Shown: piece by piece, positions 5,205 through 9,728 of the stretch | Layout: the number at the start of each line of letters is the position of its first letter | How positions within the stretch are numbered: position 1 is the stretch's first letter | From: Erysipelotrichaceae bacterium | GTDB lineage: Bacteria > Bacillota_I > Bacilli_A > Erysipelotrichales > Coprobacillaceae | Direction: 5' to 3' | Assembly (NCBI GenBank): GCA_021200395.1 | Contig: JAJQGQ010000031.1 | Location: 1 to 9,728, forward strand | DNA: 9,728 nt | Made by a program: the position numbers and the translations under genes | The notes under the pieces: generated by a model | What the model saw: only the letters and a program-made list of their open reading frames with translations | Told to the model about the DNA's origin: nothing | Database searches by the model: none

Positions 5205-7169
5205 ATGGAAGTATTAGGCTATTTAGCTGGCAATGGTAAACACGCAAAAGGTAAAATGGATAAATGGGTGTTACTTGATGAACCACCCAAAAAAGGCGAT
5301 TATGTCATAACATATAAAGATGTCGTAAAGATTGATATTGATGATTATAATCACAAAACTGGTGAACTTGATGAACCAATAAGGGGAAAGTCTAGAAGTG
5401 AAGCAGTTATTCAGTATTTGGACGATAATAATATAAATTATATTGGTGTATCTACAGATTCAGGTGTTCACCTGATATTCAAGAAGCCACAAAACTATAA
5501 TTGCAATCAAGGTAAAAATTGCGTTAACTGGTATTGTGCTTTTGATATAAAAATTGAAGCACTTGTTAACAGTGGATCAATAGAAAATACAAAAGTAGTT
5601 AATGAACCAGTGAAGATACATGGCAAAAAAAGAAAATGCTTCAAAAATGATTTTATTACTACAAATATTGATGAATTGCCTATTTGTTTATACCCATTGA
5701 CTAAACTAAAGAAAGATAAACGTAATACTTGTATTTATTTTGATACAGATGTTAGAAATTCAGATTTATCAAAATATGCCTTTTATCTAAACAATAAGGG
5801 CATCAAGAATGAAGAAGATATAAAAAAGATTATCACACATATCAATTTCAATATGCTTGATAACCCTTTGGATAAGTCAGAACTTGAAACCATTCTAAGA
5901 GATGAAACATTTTCTAAAATGGGATTGGATGCCAATGAAGGCAATAAGATTCGATTAGATTATACCATATTTAACAATTATCTTAAAGAAAAACATTATC
6001 AAATAAAGTTTGATGAAATGAAGAAAAAAATAGTTTATAGTGGTTTTTCAGATGATTATAAAAATAAAGAAGGTGACTTCTTAACATTGAATGATATTGT
6101 AACAGTTTTACACTTGGAAATGCTTAAAAACATACCACAGATAAGAAAAACTACACAATGGAAAGAAGTATATAATCTTGTACACTATGAATATCAAAAA
6201 AATAAATTTAATGCTATTCAGGAATATATATTATCGTGCAAATGGGATAAAAAAAGAGATTGTATTAAAGAAATATTTGATATTCTTGGTGTAACTGATA
6301 GACTGGAACAAATATTAATAAGAAAATGGCTAGTTCAATGCGTGGCAATGGCTTTTAATGATGGCTCATATGGTGCTGAAGGTATACTTATTTTGACTGG
6401 TAGAGAGGGCATCGGAAAAAGCTCATTCTTTAAAAGTCTTGTACATGATGTAAAATATTACGATGAAATTTCAGAAGCATTCAACACCAGCAAAAGAGAT
6501 AATGTTATGCGAATAACAGAAAGTTGGATAGTTGAAATAAGTGAAATTGATGAAACTCTTAAATTGAAGCAATCGACTATTAAATCATTTGTAACTACAA
6601 ATTCAGATAAAATAAGATTGCCTTATGAAAGAGAAATAGAAGAATTTAAAAGATTAAGTTCTTTATGTGGTACTACTAATGAAGAAAAGTTTTTATACAA
6701 CAATAAAGATGCACGTCGTTGGTGGATTATTCCAATCAATAAAACTATTAACTGGCAAAAGATAGATGATGAATTTAGATCTAATCTATGGGGACAATGC
6801 TATTATTTATTTAATAACAATTGTAATTGCTTTAGACTTGATAATGAAGTTCTACAAAATAAAGTTGCTATTCATGATAAAAAATATATGTATTTACCAC
6901 CTATAGAAGAGATTCTTATCAGATCATTAAAATTTGAAACAAATGTCAATACATGGAGAAAATATACATTGCAGGAACTTGTTATAAAAATTCCACCATT
7001 AACAAAATATGTTAGTCTTGATAATACAAACGATAGAGGTATGAAAGTATTAGGGCAAACATTAACCGATATGATGAAAAATTATAAAGGAATCGAAAAG
7101 AAACGCTCAAATAAAGGAATTACTTATAAATTACCTGATGAAATTGATAAATATTGGCTCAATGAATAA
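5205..7169 (+). CDS. Fused Prim-Pol primase and VapE/D5-like replicative helicase
   Basis: The protein has 654 residues when started at ATG 5205 (GAGGTG 6 bases upstream; a GTG at 5196 lies within that site). The N-terminal 1-140 looks like an archaeo-eukaryotic-type Prim-Pol: VVKIDIDDYNH (D44, D46, D47), STDSGVHLIFKKP (H89) and FDIKIEA as the third acidic motif. The middle (about 165-320) is a helical linker. The C-terminal part is a VapE-family P-loop ATPase: Walker A GREGIGKSS (about 399-407, K405), Walker B-like SWIVEISEID (about 440-449), CGTTNEEKFL (about 488) and DARRWWIIP (about 502). The pairing gives primer synthesis and helicase loading or unwinding for autonomous replication of the excised island. 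In SaPIs these roles are held by separate pri and rep genes. The candidate origin begins 17 bases after its stop codon. Confidence 0.88.
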   Translation: MEVLGYLAGNGKHAKGKMDKWVLLDEPPKKGDYVITYKDVVKIDIDDYNHKTGELDEPIRGKSRSEAVIQYLDDNNINYIGVSTDSGVHLIFKKPQNYNCNQGKNCVNWYCAFDIKIEALVNSGSIENTKVVNEPVKIHGKKRKCFKNDFITTNIDELPICLYPLTKLKKDKRNTCIYFDTDVRNSDLSKYAFYLNNKGIKNEEDIKKIITHINFNMLDNPLDKSELETILRDETFSKMGLDANEGNKIRLDYTIFNNYLKEKHYQIKFDEMKKKIVYSGFSDDYKNKEGDFLTLNDIVTVLHLEMLKNIPQIRKTTQWKEVYNLVHYEYQKNKFNAIQEYILSCKWDKKRDCIKEIFDILGVTDRLEQILIRKWLVQCVAMAFNDGSYGAEGILILTGREGIGKSSFFKSLVHDVKYYDEISEAFNTSKRDNVMRITESWIVEISEIDETLKLKQSTIKSFVTTNSDKIRLPYEREIEEFKRLSSLCGTTNEEKFLYNNKDARRWWIIPINKTINWQKIDDEFRSNLWGQCYYLFNNNCNCFRLDNEVLQNKVAIHDKKYMYLPPIEEILIRSLKFETNVNTWRKYTLQELVIKIPPLTKYVSLDNTNDRGMKVLGQTLTDMMKNYKGIEKKRSNKGITYKLPDEIDKYWLNE

Positions 7170-7185
7170 TTGTAAGAAGTAAATA

Positions 7186-7294
7186 GTGTAGAGGTGTGTA
7201 TATCTATTACAAACCGAAAAAGAAAAAAATAAATTTTTTAAAAAAATAAATTTATTTCTATAAGGCTTTGAAAATGGTATACACCCACCTACAC
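7186..7294. other. Candidate replication origin (inverted GT-rich arms around an AT-rich core)
   Basis: GTGTAGAGGTGTGTATA (7186-7202) and TATACACCCACCTACAC (7278-7294) are inverted relative to each other with 14 of 17 bases matching. Each arm holds two short GGTGT/GTGTA-type units. Between them lie 75 bases that are almost pure A+T, including an exact 14-base direct repeat AAAAAAATAAATTT (7223-7236 and 7240-7253). SaPI origins are described as two sets of short repeats flanking an AT-rich region next to the rep gene, the same design and place. No gene fits here. The hairpin is too long and AT-looped to be a convincing terminator. Confidence 0.6.
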
Positions 7295-7349
7295 CAATTA
7301 TAAAACATTGATTATATCAATATAAATTTAAAAACAAGGAGAATAAAAA

Positions 7350-7619
7350 ATGAAAAATTTAACAGAGATTGAACAAACATTAATATCATTGAATAATGAA
7401 AATTGCAGTTTGATGATGATACAACAAAACTTCAAAGATGAATGTGAATTAAATACAAATGTTGTCTTTGGTGCTTTGGATAGTATCACAGAAAACAACA
7501 AGAGATTGATAAAGGAACTTGAAAAGCTGATATATCAGGAACATGACCAGATAATGAAAGGAGCTGAAGAAAATGGCAAAGAAGAATCAAATGAAAAATA
7601 TAACACCTTATTTGAATAG
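7350..7619 (+). CDS. Unknown helical protein (89 aa)
   Basis: I do not recognise this 89-residue protein. It is acidic and almost entirely helical (LTEIEQTLISLNNENCSLMM; SITENNKRLIKELEKLIYQE), with heptad spacing in the second half that suggests a coiled coil. AAGGAG lies 7 bases before the ATG. It is the first gene after the candidate origin. Its last 47 bases overlap the next gene in another frame, and that gene's ribosome binding site (AAAGGAG) lies within it. The overlap implies the two are translated together and may form a complex. Confidence 0.65.
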   Translation: MKNLTEIEQTLISLNNENCSLMMIQQNFKDECELNTNVVFGALDSITENNKRLIKELEKLIYQEHDQIMKGAEENGKEESNEKYNTLFE

Positions 7620-7881
7620 CATAGAAAACGAGCTATGTAAACATGAAGATGAAATGTTTTATAGCTGTAATGATGAACTTCAAAAAATGCAGGTTGCTTC
7701 ACTTATGCTTATTGGTGATGAATTGATAAAACTTAACAAACAAATTCATGATGATAATGTTGGTGTTATAATTGAAAGATTAGATATAGATTTAGAAAAT
7801 AAAATTGATAGCGTTGTTGAATCATTAAATGATGTATCTAAAAAAATAGATGATGTTGCTAGTGCTATTGGTAGTGTTTAA
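7573..7881 (+). CDS. Unknown helical protein (102 aa)
   Basis: This is an unrecognised 102-residue protein with a long predicted helix and strong coiled-coil character at the end (LDIDLENKIDSVVESLNDVS, then KKIDDVASAIGSV). The N-terminus is basic (MAKKNQMKN) and the rest acidic. The start is supported by AAAGGAG about 10 bases before the ATG, although the frame opens 47 bases inside the preceding gene. No enzyme motif is visible. The coiled-coil ending is a form often seen in oligomeric phage accessory proteins, but no function can be assigned. Confidence 0.65.
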   Translation: MAKKNQMKNITPYLNSIENELCKHEDEMFYSCNDELQKMQVASLMLIGDELIKLNKQIHDDNVGVIIERLDIDLENKIDSVVESLNDVSKKIDDVASAIGSV

Positions 7882-7910
7882 TACAAAAATGAAAGGAAGG
7901 TAAAAGAATT

Positions 7911-8579
7911 ATGATTTTAGAAAATGTATTAAGAGATATGAAAATTTATAGAAAAGAAAAAGATAAATTAGATGAGAATTATAAAAAGGATTGCGACAAC
8001 GTTTATAAAAATTATACTGGATCATACAGACAAATGAAGCTTGATGAGATAGAAAAGACTTATATCAATTCAGTTGCTAATATTAAATATCAATTTAGCA
8101 ATAAGGCTAATGAATTATTTGACAGTGTTAAAGATGATATTACTGGTATTATTACTGATGACTTACCAGCAGACTTCAATAACACATTGCAGATTATCGA
8201 AATAAACAAGCCTACAGAACTTGAAAGTCAGATGTACTTTGACAAGTACAAGGCTTGTTATCCAGCAATGAGAGGGCTTATAAATATCTATCATAAAAAT
8301 CACATGATGATGAATATTGAAGTCGTTCAGGGTGATAATGTTATCAATACTCTTGAAGATCTAAGAAAGAAAGTCATTGAATATTATGATCGTAATGCTT
8401 ATACATACGATAGTATGGCATTAACTGGCATGAGTTTTGATGACAATTATCCTGATGATAAAGGAGAATTTGAAAGAATTGTCAGTGAAGATATAGAACC
8501 ATTTGTTAATGGTGCTTGGTTTATTGACAAGTCAGTCGATAAACAAGGCTTTGTTGCTGGTACTAGTACTGGTTTATAA
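7911..8579 (+). CDS. Unknown satellite protein (222 aa)
   Basis: This is the largest unexplained gene of the island. Residues 1-85 are highly charged and helical (VLRDMKIYRKEKDKLDENYK, and LDEIEKTYINSVANIKYQFS), consistent with a coiled coil. A mixed domain follows (about 95-160, with ESQMYFDKYKACYPAMRGLI and NIYHKNHMMM). A third part (about 175-222) ends FVAGTSTGL. There is no membrane segment, HTH or nucleotide-binding motif. GAAAGGAAGG lies about 11 bases before the ATG. A strong terminator follows the stop directly, so it ends the transcription unit that includes the origin-proximal genes. Its place between replication and TerS is where satellites keep capsid-resizing or helper-interference genes; a scaffold-like role is possible but unproven. 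Confidence 0.7.
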   Translation: MILENVLRDMKIYRKEKDKLDENYKKDCDNVYKNYTGSYRQMKLDEIEKTYINSVANIKYQFSNKANELFDSVKDDITGIITDDLPADFNNTLQIIEINKPTELESQMYFDKYKACYPAMRGLINIYHKNHMMMNIEVVQGDNVINTLEDLRKKVIEYYDRNAYTYDSMALTGMSFDDNYPDDKGEFERIVSEDIEPFVNGAWFIDKSVDKQGFVAGTSTGL

Positions 8580-8586
8580 AGGCTTG

Positions 8587-8619
8587 AGGACACATTTATT
8601 TGATGTGTCCTTTTGTTTT
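8587..8619 (+). terminator. Terminator between early genes and packaging unit
   Basis: A 9-bp stem (AGGACACAT at 8587-8595 and ATGTGTCCT at 8603-8611) with a 7-base loop is followed by TTTGTTTT. It begins 7 bases after the 222-residue gene and would end the early transcript before the TerS unit. Confidence 0.85.
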
Positions 8620-8622
8620 ATA

Positions 8623-8631
8623 TGGTATAAT
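8623..8631 (+). promoter_or_regulatory. Extended -10 promoter of the TerS unit
   Basis: TGGTATAAT (8623-8631) is a consensus extended -10 just after the terminator and about 27 bases before the next start codon. The -35 region is poor (TGTGTC at 16-base spacing, inside the terminator stem), which is tolerated with an extended -10. It suggests a separate transcript for the packaging genes. No LexA-box-like sequence was seen. Confidence 0.65.
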
Positions 8632-8657
8632 ATAAGTGATAAAGGAATGATAATTAT

Positions 8658-8846
8658 ATGAGTGATAGACTGGTTGAATACTTGGACAAATACAATAATT
8701 CATTTGATGATGCTTTTCCTACTATTCCTTTACTTGTTGGACGTAGTGAAGAAGAAGTTATACAAATGATTGAATTATGTCTAAAGGAAAATAAGGACGT
8801 TATACAAATGGGATATTACAAGGAAGATATAAATATATTATACTGA
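8658..8846 (+). CDS. Unknown small acidic protein before TerS (62 aa)
   Basis: The protein has 62 residues and is acidic: MSDRLVEYLDKYNNSFDDAF, then PTIPLLVGRSEEEVIQMIEL and a short end. The pattern FP-IPL followed by a charged helix and KDVIQMGYY looks like a small conserved family of Bacillota mobile elements, but I cannot name it. AAAGGA lies 11 bases before the ATG. It is the first gene of the terminal transcript, and its stop codon is 20 bases before the TerS start. It could be a partner of TerS or a regulator. Confidence 0.65.
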   Translation: MSDRLVEYLDKYNNSFDDAFPTIPLLVGRSEEEVIQMIELCLKENKDVIQMGYYKEDINILY

Positions 8847-8866
8847 TGATAAAGGAAGTGAACATA

Positions 8867-9298
8867 ATGGAAAAATTGACAGTAAAGCAAAAGAGATTCT
8901 GTTTAGAGTACTTAATAGACTGTAACGCAACGCAGGCAGCTGTTCGAGCAGGTTATTCAAAGAAATGTGCTAAACAGATTGGTAGAGAAAACCTTACTAA
9001 ACCTTACTTGAGAAAATATATTGATGAAAAATTGAAAGAGATAGAAAGCAGTAAAATAGCAGATGCTAAAGAAGTATTGGAGTACTTAACCAGCGTTATG
9101 AGAGGACAAACGCAGTCAAGCGTGCTTTGTATGGCTGGTAATGGTACGCAAGAAACGATTTTAAAGGCACCTGATGAAAAGGAACGCTTGAAGGCTTGCG
9201 AGTTGTTAGGCAAAAGATACGGACTATTTAAAGAGAATATTAATAGCAATGTTAATGGTGAAATTGTCATTATTGACAATATACCTGATGAAGATTGA
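8867..9298 (+). CDS. terS: Phage terminase small subunit (Terminase_2 family)
   Basis: This 143-residue TerS-type protein recognises the packaging site and gives the large terminase its DNA specificity. Residues 4-55 carry the family's start, LTVKQKRFCLEYLIDCNATQ followed by AAVRAGYSKKCAKQIG (the HTH), N-LTKPYLRKYI, then a helical oligomerisation region (57-82) and KAPDEKERLKACELLGKRYG (about 100-119). The acidic tail ends IDNIPDED. An in-frame ATG at 8846 is less likely because AAAGGAAGTG (8851-8860) sits between it and the ATG at 8867. No large terminase or virion gene follows, unlike in a phage, so it must work with a helper's large terminase. This is the key feature marking the element as a PICI. 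Confidence 0.88.
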   Translation: MEKLTVKQKRFCLEYLIDCNATQAAVRAGYSKKCAKQIGRENLTKPYLRKYIDEKLKEIESSKIADAKEVLEYLTSVMRGQTQSSVLCMAGNGTQETILKAPDEKERLKACELLGKRYGLFKENINSNVNGEIVIIDNIPDED

Positions 9299-9321
9299 CA
9301 AAATAGCCCCATAAATTCGAT

Positions 9322-9351
9322 TTGAGCGTGTTTTCATCATATTGGTATAAA
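9322..9351 (+). promoter_or_regulatory. Possible promoter before the right-end hairpin
   Basis: TTGAGC (9322-9327), 18 bases and TATAAA (9346-9351) with an upstream TG (TGGTATAAA) resemble a promoter. Only about 50 bases would be transcribed before the hairpin at 9366-9404. The TTTGAG and CTCAAA around it also form a 7-bp inverted repeat (9320-9326, 9354-9360). It may be chance. Confidence 0.25.
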
Positions 9352-9365
9352 TACTCAAATAAATT

Positions 9366-9404
9366 AAAAAATGCGTACATAGGTTAAATATGTACGCATT
9401 TTTT
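9366..9404 (+). terminator. Strong bidirectional terminator after terS
   Basis: A perfect 16-bp stem, AAAAAATGCGTACATA (9366-9381) and TATGTACGCATTTTTT (9389-9404), has a 7-base loop. The T-tract on both strands makes it able to stop transcription from either side. It lies 68 bases after terS and closes the packaging transcript. Confidence 0.9.
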
Positions 9405-9420
9405 GATGCTAGGACAATAA

Positions 9421-9458
9421 AAAAGAACCATGTACAAGAAGTTTAACATGATTCTTTT
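9421..9458 (-). terminator. Second hairpin, probable leftward terminator
   Basis: AAAAGAACCATGT (9421-9433) and ACATGATTCTTTT (9446-9458) pair over 13 bp with one mismatch and a 12-base loop. On the minus strand it is followed by a run of T, so it would stop transcription entering the island from the right. It may work as a pair with the hairpin at 9366-9404. Confidence 0.55.
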
Positions 9459-9605
9459 AAGGCTATATGGAAATCAAAAGAAATTGAAGATCTATTTATA
9501 TACCAGCAACAAAAGTTTAATTTATCAAGCATATTAAATAGATTACCTGATTTATCAGGCAACTTTATTATATCACAATTTAGATCATATTTCCAGTTGG
9601 TGCAT
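9459..9605. other. Gene-free right-end stretch
   Basis: Between the hairpins and the terminal repeat I see no gene. A minus-strand frame begins with GTG at 9628 and ends at 9443 inside the hairpin; it has no ribosome binding site and low-quality composition. A plus-strand frame over the same stretch has no start codon. The stretch contains an 8-base inverted repeat, CCTGATTTATCAGG (stem CCTGAT / ATCAGG, 9545-9558). It may hold integrase or excisionase binding sites of the right attachment region. Confidence 0.4.
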
Positions 9606-9628
9606 TTTCGCCCACATTTCGCCCACAC
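9606..9628. repeat. Right copy of terminal direct repeat (candidate att or integrase arm site)
   Basis: This is a near-perfect tandem of TTTCGCCCACA (9606-9616 and 9617-9627), with the same orientation as the copy in the integrase 3' end at 1827-1849 and 20 of 23 bases matching. The first 14 bases are identical. On the minus strand, in the integrase frame, it reads CGRNVGE, close to the integrase tail CEENVGE. It marks the right end of the island or lies close to it. Confidence 0.55.
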
Positions 9629-9728
9629 AATATAAAAGCATTAATACACAAATATCAATACATAAAGAAAAAGCTTAATTCATTTGATTGAAAAAGGCTG
9701 GTTTAAGTCCTTAAATATCAGGATTAGA

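Larger units (their letters stand above)
1827..9628. mobile_element. Phage-inducible chromosomal island (SaPI-like phage satellite)
   Basis: The block has integrase and repressor leftward, then Cro, excisionase-like HTH, Prim-Pol/VapE, a candidate origin, unknown genes and TerS rightward. No large terminase, portal, capsid, tail or lysis gene is visible. That combination is the hallmark of PICIs, which use a helper phage's virion and large terminase. The limits given are the paired 23-bp repeats, spanning 7.8 kb, which is small compared with 14-17 kb SaPIs. If those repeats are arm sites, the true ends lie somewhat outside, and the right end may be beyond the window. Confidence 0.75.

Noticed and set aside
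9430..9537. Plus-strand 35-residue frame starting MYKKFNMILL.
   Set aside because: There is no ribosome binding site and its start lies in the stem of a hairpin.
9443..9628. Minus-strand 61-residue frame beginning WAKCGRKC, which recalls integrase C-terminal tails.
   Set aside because: It starts with an unsupported GTG on the terminal repeat and ends in a hairpin. The likeness comes from the shared 23-bp repeat, not from a gene remnant.
9691..9720. Loose similarity of the far right end to the terminator region at 1727-1756 (about 20 of 30 bases), considered as a flanking duplication.
   Set aside because: The agreement is scattered and both stretches are A/T-biased, so it is within chance.

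Overview
The window is AT-rich with tight purine-rich ribosome binding sites (AAAGGAG, AAGGAG, GGTGG) and standard-code translation, which fits a low-GC Bacillota. The style of the genes and the Ig/SH3/YkuD cell-wall enzyme suggest a gut Erysipelotrichia-type or clostridial host, but that is an inference and the genus cannot be named.

Layout. Positions 1-1655 are probably host chromosome: one membrane-anchored L,D-transpeptidase-like gene with its own promoter and a perfect 14-bp-stem terminator. From about 1.7 kb to 9.63 kb, or beyond the right edge, lies a compact mobile element. Its left end carries a tyrosine integrase and a Cro/CI-type repressor, both on the minus strand. A divergent control region at 3500-3680 contains overlapping promoters and three related operator-like sequences. 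Rightward from it run a Cro-like regulator, two small unknown genes, a 35-residue membrane peptide not previously listed, a coiled-coil/excisionase-like HTH protein, another small unknown gene, and a fused Prim-Pol/VapE primase-helicase. An intergenic block at 7186-7294 has inverted GT-rich arms around a very AT-rich core, as expected of a replication origin. Three unknown, largely helical proteins follow, then a terminator and a new extended -10 promoter. That promoter leads into a 62-residue unknown protein and a phage terminase small subunit (TerS). The right end (9300-9728) holds hairpins and a 23-bp sequence that matches 20 of 23 bases of one inside the 3' end of the integrase.

Interpretation. 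The order integrase, repressor / Cro, excisionase, primase-helicase, origin, unknown block, TerS, with no large terminase, portal, capsid or tail gene, is that of a phage-inducible chromosomal island (PICI, the SaPI-like phage satellites). The repressor would hold the island silent. A helper-phage protein would probably relieve it, since no autoproteolytic domain is visible. Xis and Int would excise the island, Prim-Pol/VapE would replicate it from the 7.2-kb origin, and the island TerS would redirect the helper's large terminase to island DNA. The three unknown genes at 7350-8579 sit where other satellites keep helper-interference or capsid-modifying genes and are the least explained part of the window.
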